Shown here one piece after another: positions 1-5,924 of a stretch of 6,930 bases of DNA. Every line of letters begins with the position of its first letter. Within the stretch, counting starts at the first letter, position 1. Made by a program: the position numbers and the translations under genes. The notes beneath the pieces are model-generated. The model saw only the letters and a list, made by a program, of their open reading frames with translations, made no database searches and had not been told where the DNA came from. Source of the DNA: an uncultured Helicobacter sp. (GTDB taxonomy: Bacteria > Campylobacterota > Campylobacteria > Campylobacterales > Helicobacteraceae); contig CALVAF010000187.1 of assembly GCA_944325475.1 (NCBI GenBank), positions 1 through 6,930 of the forward strand. Reading direction: 5' to 3'.

Positions 1-839
1 GCCACCGCATCATGAAAAGCGACAATATGGGCTTTATTGGGAAAGGCAAATTTATTGGTTAAGATTCCAGCAATATAAATGCTAAGGTAACCATTTCCAT
101 TTAAAAGCGAAGAAATTCCAAAAATCATAAACAGCCACGCAACGCTAATAAGCGGATAAAGTCCAGCTTGAGAGATATTAATATGCTGACAAATTTTAGG
201 GAAGAGATACCCACACACTAGCCCAACTACCCCACCAATAGCAAATTGCATTACAAAATACAAAAGCCATTCACTCACCAAACCTGCTTTTGGCATCGTA
301 AGAATCTGCAATACAATAATTGTTAAAAAAATCGCCATAGGGTCATTGCTTCCTGATTCTAATTCCAAAAGTGGTCGGATATTGTTTTTTAACTTGATTT
401 TTTGGGAACGTAAAATCATAAAAACTGCCGCAGCATCCGTAGAAGAAACAATGGAACCCAAAAGAAGTGATTCTAAAAAAGTAAAATTTAAAATCACATA
501 AATAAAACACGCCATCACCAAAGCTGTAATCAAAACCCCAAGCGTTGCAAGCACGATTCCATTAATTGCCACAGGTTTCACTTCCTCCCAAAAAGTGTCA
601 AGCCCTCCACTATACAGAATAAAAATCAGTGCAATTGTGCCAATGACTTGGGTTAGCAGTGCATTATCAAACTCAATTCCACCAATGCCCTCACTCCCAA
701 GTAGCATTCCAATCCCTAAAAACACGAGCAATAGCGGAATTCCAACCTTCTCTGAAATTTTACTTGCATAAACGCTAATAAATAAAATCACTCCAATAAT
801 CACGATATAAAAATTCAGATTTGCTACAATTTCTGCCAT
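1..839 (-). CDS. nhaP2: K+(Na+)/H+ antiporter, NhaP2/CvrA-like (partial, C-terminal part outside window)
   Basis: An open frame runs from ATG at 839 to the left edge without a stop, giving 279 complete codons. It encodes an inner-membrane cation/proton antiporter of the CPA1 family, which exchanges K+ or Na+ for H+ in pH and volume control. Visible signs are successive hydrophobic helices from residue ~10, the SSTDAAAVF ion-path motif at 132-140 with Asp135, the family motif ESGSNDPMAIF at 161-171 with Asn165-Asp166, and a FHDAVA stretch at the edge matching the FHDGLAWL segment of CvrA/NhaP2. Family members are about 500-580 residues and often end in a cytoplasmic RCK_C/TrkA-C domain; whether this one does cannot be seen. 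An AAGGA ribosome site lies about 6 bases before the ATG. The gene begins 28 bp after recR with no terminator between, so cotranscription is likely. The family call is strong; the transported ion is inferred. Confidence 0.9.
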   Translation of the reverse strand, partial: MAEIVANLNFYIVIIGVILFISVYASKISEKVGIPLLLVFLGIGMLLGSEGIGGIEFDNALLTQVIGTIALIFILYSGGLDTFWEEVKPVAINGIVLATLGVLITALVMACFIYVILNFTFLESLLLGSIVSSTDAAAVFMILRSQKIKLKNNIRPLLELESGSNDPMAIFLTIIVLQILTMPKAGLVSEWLLYFVMQFAIGGVVGLVCGYLFPKICQHINISQAGLYPLISVAWLFMIFGISSLLNGNGYLSIYIAGILTNKFAFPNKAHIVAFHDAV

Positions 840-867
840 TACCATTCCTTATCCCCTTATAAATTAA

Positions 868-1440
868 CTAAATCTTCACGCGCGACTGCAAAGCCCGAAT
901 AATAGAAAGCTGGTCAATATTCTCTAGGCTTACGCCTGTTGGCACACCTTGTGCGATTTTGGTAAATTGTAAATCCAAATGACTTAGCTTGTCCTCTAAA
1001 TACAACATTAAACTATCACTACTTAAAGAAGGGCTAAGCGCAAAAATCACTTCTTTAATCTTATCCTTAATAATTTTCTTTTCTAAAAGCTTAAGATTAA
1101 GCGATTCTAAAGAAGTAATCACAAAGTATTTGCCATGAAATTCCCCACTTTCTTCTAGTAAAAAAATGTCTTTAGGGCTTGTTAAAACACAAAGCTCACC
1201 ATTATTTCGCAACACATTCACACAAATCTCACAAACAGGCTCTTTACTAATCCCAAAGCACTCCTCGCAAATGCGTAATTCCTGCATACAATGCTCGATA
1301 TTATGGGCAATCTGCAAGGCGCTAAATTTATCTTCAAAAGCTAAAAAATACGCTAAACGCATGGCAGATTTTTTGCCAATGCTAGGAAGCTTCTCTAGCG
1401 ATTCTACAAGTTTTGCAAAACTCTCTGGGAGGGATTTCAT
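868..1440 (-). CDS. recR: recombination mediator protein RecR
   Basis: This 190-residue protein is full length for RecR (usually ~190-200). RecR works with RecO, and RecF where present, to load RecA on SSB-coated gapped DNA in recombinational repair. Domains in order: an N-terminal helix-hairpin-helix (LPSIGKKSAMRLA, 18-30), a C4 zinc finger (Cys58, Cys61, Cys70, Cys73), a Toprim domain (~81-170), and the C-terminal segment GVPTGVSLE (165-173), equivalent to the GVPVGGELE motif of other RecR proteins. The first Toprim strand reads LCVLTSPKDIFLLE, with Thr where most RecR proteins have the Toprim Glu, and the usual G-x-LSP-DGIGP loop is absent. H. pylori RecR, as I recall it, diverges in the same places, so this looks like a lineage trait rather than damage. 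The ATG at 1440 is preceded by AAGG (1448-1451) at 7-base spacing. It is the first gene of a probable recR-antiporter transcript, divergent from dnaJ. Confidence 0.97.
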   Translation of the reverse strand: MKSLPESFAKLVESLEKLPSIGKKSAMRLAYFLAFEDKFSALQIAHNIEHCMQELRICEECFGISKEPVCEICVNVLRNNGELCVLTSPKDIFLLEESGEFHGKYFVITSLESLNLKLLEKKIIKDKIKEVIFALSPSLSSDSLMLYLEDKLSHLDLQFTKIAQGVPTGVSLENIDQLSIIRALQSRVKI

Positions 1441-1504
1441 TCCTATGCCTTAATTCCCGATTTTAAATTTTAACTTTCGGTGTTTGTGGGATTTTAAAGA
1501 ACAA

Positions 1505-1510
1505 ATTATA
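1505..1510 (-). promoter_or_regulatory. -10 box of the recR promoter
   Basis: Read on the minus strand, this is a perfect TATAAT preceded by TTAAGC, the extended T-rich form typical of the vegetative sigma factor in Helicobacter and Campylobacter, where -35 boxes are weak. Transcription should start near 1498, giving a leader of about 57 bases before the recR ATG. The antiporter gene probably depends on the same promoter. The match is strong; the start site is estimated. Confidence 0.7.
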
Positions 1511-1575
1511 GCTTAATGTAAATAAATAACCGATTAAATCCACACAAAAACCAACCCAAAAAGTTAATAATAAAT

Positions 1576-1593
1576 CTAGTTAATTTTAGCTAG
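1576..1593. promoter_or_regulatory. 18-bp near-palindrome over the dnaJ promoter (possible operator)
   Basis: CTAGTTAATTTTAGCTAG has 8-base arms (1576-1583 and 1586-1593) that match at 7 of 8 positions around a TT centre. The right arm overlaps the first three bases of the dnaJ -10 box, a place where a bound dimer would block RNA polymerase. It matches neither the CIRCE element of HrcA nor the HAIR element of HspR. In AT-rich DNA such a palindrome may also arise by chance, so an operator role is only a suggestion. Confidence 0.3.
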
Positions 1594-1596
1594 AAT
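1591..1596 (+). promoter_or_regulatory. -10 box of the dnaJ promoter
   Basis: TAGAAT preceded by TTTTAGC fits the Campylobacterota sigma70 pattern (T-rich stretch, GC, then TAxAAT). The predicted start near 1603 leaves a leader of about 30 bases to the TTG start of dnaJ. It lies about 80 bp from the divergent recR -10 box, so the two promoters share one control region. Confidence 0.65.
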
Positions 1597-1620
1597 CATA
1601 CATTTATTTTTGATAAAAAT

Positions 1621-1626
1621 TAGGAG
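1621..1626 (+). promoter_or_regulatory. ribosome binding site that fixes the TTG start of dnaJ
   Basis: TAGGAG stands 6 bases before TTG at 1633. The first three bases of this site (TAG, 1621-1623) are also an in-frame stop, so no longer start is possible. The next in-frame Met is residue 29, inside the J domain just before HPD. TTG is therefore the only start that preserves the J domain. Confidence 0.8.
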
Positions 1627-1632
1627 TTTTGT

Positions 1633-2766
1633 TTGGAAGAATTTGATTATTATGAAGTATTAGAGGTGCAACGCAACGCTAGTGGTGATGAAATCAAAAA
1701 AGCCTATCGCAAAATGGCTTTAAAATACCACCCAGATAGGAATCCTGATGACAAAGAAGCTGAGGAAATGTTTAAAAAAGTCAATGAAGCCTATCAAATC
1801 CTAAGCGACAGAGAAAAGCGGCAAATCTATGACACTTATGGCAAAAAAGGCTTGGAGAGTAGCGGATTTGGGTTTAGCGATATGGGCGAGAGCATTTTTG
1901 ATATTTTCAATTCTGTATTTGGCGGCGGTTTTACAGAAGGGTTTAGAAGTGGATTTGGAGGCTTTAGTCAAAAAAGTAAAAAAAGTGAAAAATACCCGCG
2001 TGATTTAGGAATCACCCTAGAATTAACTTTCCAAGAAGCCGTGTTTGGCTGCAAAAAAGAGGTGGAAATTCTCTACAAAAAATCTTGTGATTCTTGTCAA
2101 GGAAGCGGGGCAAAAAATGGCAAAGTAGAGACTTGTAGCGCTTGTAGAGGCAGTGGGAGGGAGACTTTCTCACAAGGCTTTATGACTTTTGCACAAACCT
2201 GCTCTAAATGCCATGGAAGCGGACAAAGAATCGCTGAAAAATGCGAGAAATGCCACGGAAAAGGATATAACGAAGAAAAAGAAAAGTTTGAAGTGAATAT
2301 CCCAGAGGGCGTGGATAGCCACAATCAAATCCGCATTACCAAACATGGGAATCTTATGCCAGATGGTATGCGAGGGGATTTATATATCGAAATCCACGCA
2401 CTAGAAGATGAGCATTTTATCCGCCACCACAACGACATTTATCTTGAAGTCCCAGTATTTTTTACACTTGTAATGCTTGGAGGGATAATTAAGATTCCAG
2501 CGCTTACTAAGGAATTAGAACTCAAGATTCCCATTGGCGTCAAAGACAAACAGCAATTTGTCTTCCATGGCGAAGGGGTTAAAAGTGTCAATGGAAATAA
2601 AAGGGGGAATTTCATCGCCGTTGTCAATCTCACCTATCCTACCAAACTTGATGACAAGCAAAAAGCCCTACTTAATGAATTGCACCAATCTTTTGGCTAT
2701 GAGGAGGCAAAACCTATTAACTGCCTAGAAGGGCTTGTGGATAGAATCAAAAATTGGTTTAAATAG
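1633..2766 (+). CDS. dnaJ: molecular chaperone DnaJ (Hsp40, type I)
   Basis: This cytoplasmic co-chaperone delivers unfolded proteins to DnaK and stimulates its ATPase. The 377 residues show the full type I layout: a J domain (~4-70) with the HPD signature at 33-35, a Gly/Phe-rich linker (~72-112) containing DIFNSVFGGGF, a zinc region with four CxxCxGxG-type repeats (CDSCQGSG at 152, CSACRGSG at 168, CSKCHGSG at 190, CEKCHGKG at 204, the last with Lys in place of Ser), and C-terminal substrate-binding domains with IPEGVD at 223-228. The length is normal for the family. Translation starts at TTG, supported by TAGGAG at 6-base spacing and an in-frame stop just upstream. It stands alone, away from any grpE-dnaK genes in this window, divergent from recR and with its own promoter. 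No convincing intrinsic terminator follows. Nothing essential is missing. Confidence 0.98.
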   Translation: MEEFDYYEVLEVQRNASGDEIKKAYRKMALKYHPDRNPDDKEAEEMFKKVNEAYQILSDREKRQIYDTYGKKGLESSGFGFSDMGESIFDIFNSVFGGGFTEGFRSGFGGFSQKSKKSEKYPRDLGITLELTFQEAVFGCKKEVEILYKKSCDSCQGSGAKNGKVETCSACRGSGRETFSQGFMTFAQTCSKCHGSGQRIAEKCEKCHGKGYNEEKEKFEVNIPEGVDSHNQIRITKHGNLMPDGMRGDLYIEIHALEDEHFIRHHNDIYLEVPVFFTLVMLGGIIKIPALTKELELKIPIGVKDKQQFVFHGEGVKSVNGNKRGNFIAVVNLTYPTKLDDKQKALLNELHQSFGYEEAKPINCLEGLVDRIKNWFK

Positions 2767-3338
2767 TTGTTTAAAAAATACTATCTTAGCTCTACTCTTT
2801 TTATGCCTTTGTCATTCCATTATCTTTTGCTTTTTAGCAAATTGACACTCACTTTAATCCAAGAAGAGCCAACACCTCATCTATCACGCTTTTTTTTGCG
2901 TGACTGCCTTGCTTTTAATGAAGAATTAAAAACACCATTGCCATGTCATATGCTACCTTTAGCGCCAAGAATCCCTTTGCATTTAGATTAGATAAAATCC
3001 AACCCAATGCAATTAATGGTAGCTTGTAGCTAAAGCTTGAAATCTCCTTTTACTCCATTATGTTACCTTGCAGTATTGGGGATTCTTTAATTTGCCTTCA
3101 AAAGTTAATTGGAATGCAAAGCTAGAAAAATAAATGGCATTACAAAAAGATTCTAATGCTTGTATTTTAGCCCTCTACACTTATGCAAATTTTAGTATTA
3201 AAATTAGAGTGTTTATATGGAATATGAAGATTTGGATTATCATTTTATGCAATTGGCATTGGAATGACACAAACCATAAAAAGAAATCCAAATCAAGATG
3301 GACTAGGACATTTTGTGGCTTTTTATGAAGATGATTAG
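2767..3338 (+). pseudogene. decayed coding region of unknown family (possible membrane or outer-membrane protein)
   Basis: No intact gene is present in this 600-bp stretch. Short protein-like runs appear in order but in different frames. The first is a hydrophobic leader-like run beginning FKKYYLSS right after the dnaJ stop. The second is a run in the frame of 2931 containing MSYATFSAKNPFAFRLDKI, then TAG at 3027. The third, in the frame of 3056, contains HYVTLQYWGFFNLPSK and KVNWNAKLEK, then TAA at 3131, and goes on to about 3220. The fourth, at 3228-3338, contains RFGLSFYAIGIGMTQTIK and ends FYEDD before TAG. The frame that carries the second and fourth runs has at least seven stops across the region. 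The alternating polar/aromatic pattern suggests beta strands, as in an outer-membrane barrel, but I do not recognise the family. The longest open frames, 2767-2991 and 3134-3328, look like leftovers rather than genes. The boundaries are approximate. Confidence 0.35.
2884..2903. repeat. perfect 6-bp inverted repeat around an eight-T tract
   Basis: TCACGC (2884-2889) and GCGTGA (2898-2903) flank T8 (2890-2897). The stem is GC-rich against an AT-rich background. No U-run follows the stem, so it is not a standard intrinsic terminator on the plus strand. The T8 tract is also a possible slippage site within the decayed region. Confidence 0.45.
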
Positions 3339-3346
3339 TTTGCCTC

Positions 3347-3379
3347 ATTTAGCTTAACAAGTCTAGTTTGCAGCTAAAT
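3347..3379. repeat. 8-bp inverted repeat at the convergent gene end (possible weak terminator)
   Basis: ATTTAGCT (3347-3354) and AGCTAAAT (3372-3379) are perfect reverse complements separated by 17 bases. The right arm covers the stop codon of the minus-strand PepSY gene. A second inverted pair, AGTTTG (3365-3370) and CAAACT (3380-3385), overlaps it. The position between converging units suits a transcription end, but neither strand has a T-run after the stem, so the role is uncertain. Confidence 0.3.
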
Positions 3380-3925
3380 CAAACTCAAAACACCCAAAAT
3401 CACGCTTACCACAACGCCTGCCACAATCGTAGCATATTGCACTCCCCTGTTTTTCTTAGAATTAAACAAAGTAATCATAAGCCCAGAGAGATAAAGTAAC
3501 ATAAGAGTAATTCCAAACCCAATACCCAAAACATTAAAATACCATTTCCCTTTAGCTTTATGTAACATAATAAGGTCACCAAGCAAAGAACGTTCTATAG
3601 TTGTAATTGTCCAAGTATTCTCGCCATTTTTAGCAATCACTGCAGAATAATGTGCCCCACCTACGCTTAAACCACCACTTCTTCTATCTGGTTTAGGCTC
3701 AGTTTTAGAAGGTAGGGGAATATTATTGTCTTGCAAATATTTTAACATCGCCTCTGCCTCCCCGCCCTTAGAAATTTCTGCATTCAGAGTATAAGTGTTT
3801 TTAGTCGCTCCAACATCTTGATTAAAACCACTAATATAAACAATGCCTGTAACAGCATACATTAATGCCACTGGCAAGAAAAACAAACTAAGATAAATAT
3901 GGATATTACGAAATGCTTTTGTCAT
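3374..3925 (-). CDS. small PepSY-associated transmembrane protein
   Basis: The 183-residue protein has three predicted membrane helices: ~10-33 (IYLSLFFLPVALMYAVTGIV), ~129-153 (after LHKAKGKWYFNVLGI) and ~163-183. Between the first two lies a periplasm-sized segment of about 90 residues. The N-terminal RNIHIYLSL start and the LHKAKGKW...SGL pattern before the second helix are typical of PepSY-associated TM proteins. His9 and His122 lie near membrane edges, as in relatives thought to bind haem or take part in ferric reduction. Many family members sit near TonB-dependent receptors and serve iron or siderophore uptake, but no receptor is visible here, so that role is only inferred. The ATG at 3925 has a strong AAGGAG site (3931-3936) 5 bases upstream. 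The gene is divergent from yejA and has its own promoter region with an inverted repeat. No frame damage is seen. Confidence 0.83.
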   Translation of the reverse strand: MTKAFRNIHIYLSLFFLPVALMYAVTGIVYISGFNQDVGATKNTYTLNAEISKGGEAEAMLKYLQDNNIPLPSKTEPKPDRRSGGLSVGGAHYSAVIAKNGENTWTITTIERSLLGDLIMLHKAKGKWYFNVLGIGFGITLMLLYLSGLMITLFNSKKNRGVQYATIVAGVVVSVILGVLSLI

Positions 3926-3953
3926 GACTACTCCTTATATAATAAAAACAAAA

Positions 3954-3978
3954 CTATCTTTATAAATTTGGAAGATAG
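3954..3978. promoter_or_regulatory. perfect 7-bp inverted repeat, 11-bp spacer, over the PepSY gene promoter (possible operator)
   Basis: CTATCTT (3954-3960) and AAGATAG (3972-3978) are exact reverse complements with 11 bases between. The repeat lies 29-53 bases upstream of the PepSY start codon. On the minus strand, the likely -10 candidates, TATCTT after TTGC (3977-3972) or TATAAA (3964-3959), both fall inside it. A dimeric repressor bound here could shut the promoter. It could instead form a hairpin in the leader if transcription starts upstream. The regulator is unknown: the half-sites do not match the TATTATT/AATAATA of H. pylori NikR, although the spacer length is the same. A further AT-only inverted pair (3989-3995 and 4003-4009) lies nearby. 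Confidence 0.4.
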
Positions 3979-4072
3979 CAATATGTTATTATTTTTAACT
4001 TTAAAATAAAATTTCAAAGCATAATTCAAAAAAACTAAATTCCATATTAAGTCAAAATAATCTTTTATTTGC

Positions 4073-4078
4073 TACAAT
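4073..4078 (+). promoter_or_regulatory. -10 box of the yejA promoter
   Basis: TACAAT preceded by TTTTATTTGC is a good match to the Campylobacterota vegetative promoter. The expected start near 4085 gives a leader of about 25 bases. An AAGGAA ribosome site follows at 4097-4102, 7 bases before the yejA ATG. This promoter probably drives yejA, yejB and the rest of the operon beyond the window. Confidence 0.65.
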
Positions 4079-4109
4079 CCAATCTTTAAAAATAATAAGG
4101 AATTTAACA

Positions 4110-5921
4110 ATGCGCCATTTATTCTTTCTTTTTATTTTTGCCTTAAGCCTTTTGCAAGCCAATACTTACAGCAACAATGCCTTTGCTATCAATGGCGAAG
4201 TCAAATACAAAAACTTCAAACATTTTGACTATGTCAATCCAAACGCCCCCAAAGGTGGGCATATCAAAGAATACGCCATAGGGACTTTTAATAGCTTTTA
4301 TGATTTTTTACTCAAAGGCACAAGCGCACAAGGGCTACACCTCATCTATGATACGCTTATGGTGCGTTCTTTAGATGAACCAAGCAGTCAGTATGGGCTT
4401 GTCGCTAGACAGATTCAAAGAGCAAAGGATAATACTTTTTTCATTTTTCATCTAGACCCTAAAGCAAAATTTAATGATGGTAAAGAAATCACAGCTTTTG
4501 ATGTGGAATTTAGCTTTAACCTCATAGCACGCGGGGAAAATCCTTCGATGAATCGCTATTATGCTGACATTCAAGAAGTCATTGTCGTAGATAAGCACAC
4601 TATTCGCTTTAACTTTAAAGATTCCAACAATCGCGAGTTAGCTCTGATTCTAGGCGACTTACCCATTCTCCCCAAGCATTATTACAATGGCATAGATTTA
4701 AACGCAAATCCCCTAAAAATCCCACTTGGAAGTGGTCCTTACAAAATCGAATCCTTTGATGCAGGGCGTAGCATTACTTACAAAAGAATGGAAAATTATT
4801 GGGCAAAGGATCACCCCACTCGCATTGGGTATTTTAACTTTGATAAAATCACTTTTGATTACTACAAAGATGATTCAGTGGCGCTAGAGGCATTTAAAGC
4901 AGGGAGGTATGATTATCGCCAAGAAATGAGCGCAAAAAACTGGGCGTTAGGCTATGAGGGCAAGGCGCTTAAAAATGGCGAAATTCTCAAACAAGAAATT
5001 TTGCATTCCCTCTCTAGCGGAATGCAGGGCTTTGTGTTTAATTTACGCAAAAGCATTTTTCAAGATATTAGAGTGAGAGAGGCATTGGGGTTAGCCTTTG
5101 ATTTTGAATGGAGCAATAAAAATCTTTTCTTTAACCAATATGCAAGAACAATGAGTTTTTTTGATAATTCCGAGTTTGCAAGCGTTGGAATTCCACTTGG
5201 CGAAGAATTAGAGCTACTTGAAACTTTTAAAAGCCAACTCCCAAAAGAGCTTTTTACCCAAAGCTTCCAACTTCCCACCACACAAGGCAATGGCAACAAC
5301 CGAGATAATCTCAAAAAAGCCCAGAATCTGCTGAAAGAGGCAGGTTTTACAATCAAAAATGGTAAGCTTTATGACAAAAACAACCAACCCTTTATTTTTG
5401 AGCTTTTATTAGTTTCTCCAGCAATGGAGCGGGTGGCGGTGCCTTTTGCAAAAAACCTGCAAACGCTTGGAATTACGATGAAAATCCGCCTTGTTGATAT
5501 CAGCCAATACCTAAACCAACTCCGTAGCTTTGATTATGATATGATTGTTGGGGTTTTCCCCCAAAGCCTCTCACCGGGCAATGAACAAAGCTTTTTTTGG
5601 GGCTCTAGTGCAGCTAGTGCAGAGGGCAGCTATAATTATGCAGGAATTAGTAATCCTGTGGTTGATTCTTTAATCCAAAAAGTCATTAATGCCAAGAATT
5701 ACCAAGACTTGCTTACCGCTACAAGGGCGCTTGATAGGGTGCTTTTGTGGAATCATTATGTCATTCCACATTACCATACCAAAACTTTTCGAATCGCCTT
5801 TTGGAATTTCTTAGAACACCCCAAAATCACGCCCATTTATGATGTGGGATTTGAAACTTGGTGGGTCAATAAAGACAAACTTCTAAAAATCCAAGAAAAA
5901 TACCCATCTTTTAGGCATTAA
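4110..5921 (+). CDS. yejA: periplasmic peptide-binding protein of a Yej-type ABC importer (YejA)
   Basis: This solute-binding protein (family 5, cluster C) captures oligopeptides in the periplasm and hands them to the YejBE permease. In E. coli the YejABEF system also imports microcin C. The protein has 603 residues, the normal YejA length. A signal peptide covers 1-17 (MRHLFFLFIFALSLLQA) with likely cleavage after LQA; there is no lipobox Cys, so it should be a soluble periplasmic protein. YejA hallmarks are KHFDYVNPNAPKGG (37-50), GTFNSFYDFLLKGT (58-71), LIYDTLMVRSLDEP (78-91) and FHLDPKAKFNDGKEIT (113-128), followed by the DVEFSF strand common to family 5. The start is fixed by AAGGAA at 7-base spacing and by the signal peptide directly behind it. 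yejB follows after 3 bases, so the two are one operon. Its natural substrate here is unknown; a dipeptide or nickel-binding protein is less likely given the YejA-specific motifs. Confidence 0.93.
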   Translation: MRHLFFLFIFALSLLQANTYSNNAFAINGEVKYKNFKHFDYVNPNAPKGGHIKEYAIGTFNSFYDFLLKGTSAQGLHLIYDTLMVRSLDEPSSQYGLVARQIQRAKDNTFFIFHLDPKAKFNDGKEITAFDVEFSFNLIARGENPSMNRYYADIQEVIVVDKHTIRFNFKDSNNRELALILGDLPILPKHYYNGIDLNANPLKIPLGSGPYKIESFDAGRSITYKRMENYWAKDHPTRIGYFNFDKITFDYYKDDSVALEAFKAGRYDYRQEMSAKNWALGYEGKALKNGEILKQEILHSLSSGMQGFVFNLRKSIFQDIRVREALGLAFDFEWSNKNLFFNQYARTMSFFDNSEFASVGIPLGEELELLETFKSQLPKELFTQSFQLPTTQGNGNNRDNLKKAQNLLKEAGFTIKNGKLYDKNNQPFIFELLLVSPAMERVAVPFAKNLQTLGITMKIRLVDISQYLNQLRSFDYDMIVGVFPQSLSPGNEQSFFWGSSAASAEGSYNYAGISNPVVDSLIQKVINAKNYQDLLTATRALDRVLLWNHYVIPHYHTKTFRIAFWNFLEHPKITPIYDVGFETWWVNKDKLLKIQEKYPSFRH

Positions 5922-5924
5922 GAA

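Noticed and set aside
1166..1453. Plus-strand open frame of 95 codons opposite recR
   Set aside because: It lies almost entirely antisense to the well-supported recR gene and has no recognisable domain.
1441..1632. CIRCE (HrcA) or HAIR (HspR) heat-shock operator upstream of dnaJ
   Set aside because: Neither TTAGCACTC-N9-GAGTGCTAA nor CTTGAGT-N7-ACTCAAG is present.
2097..2633. Minus-strand open frames of 75 and 64 codons opposite dnaJ, and a plus-strand frame at 2534-2728
   Set aside because: All overlap the coding sequence of dnaJ in other frames, and their products are low-complexity shadows of it.
2884..2903. Intrinsic terminator for dnaJ
   Set aside because: The T-run is in the loop, not after the stem, and it lies about 120 bp past the stop codon.
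2767..2991. 74-codon TTG-started frame directly after dnaJ as a real small gene
   Set aside because: It has no ribosome site of its own, and its second half is out of frame with the more protein-like run that starts near 2931.
3954..3978. NikR operator
   Set aside because: The 11-bp spacer matches H. pylori NikR sites but the half-sites do not.
5060..5356. Minus-strand open frame of 98 codons inside yejA
   Set aside because: It is antisense to yejA and its Ser/Leu-rich product is typical of a shadow frame.
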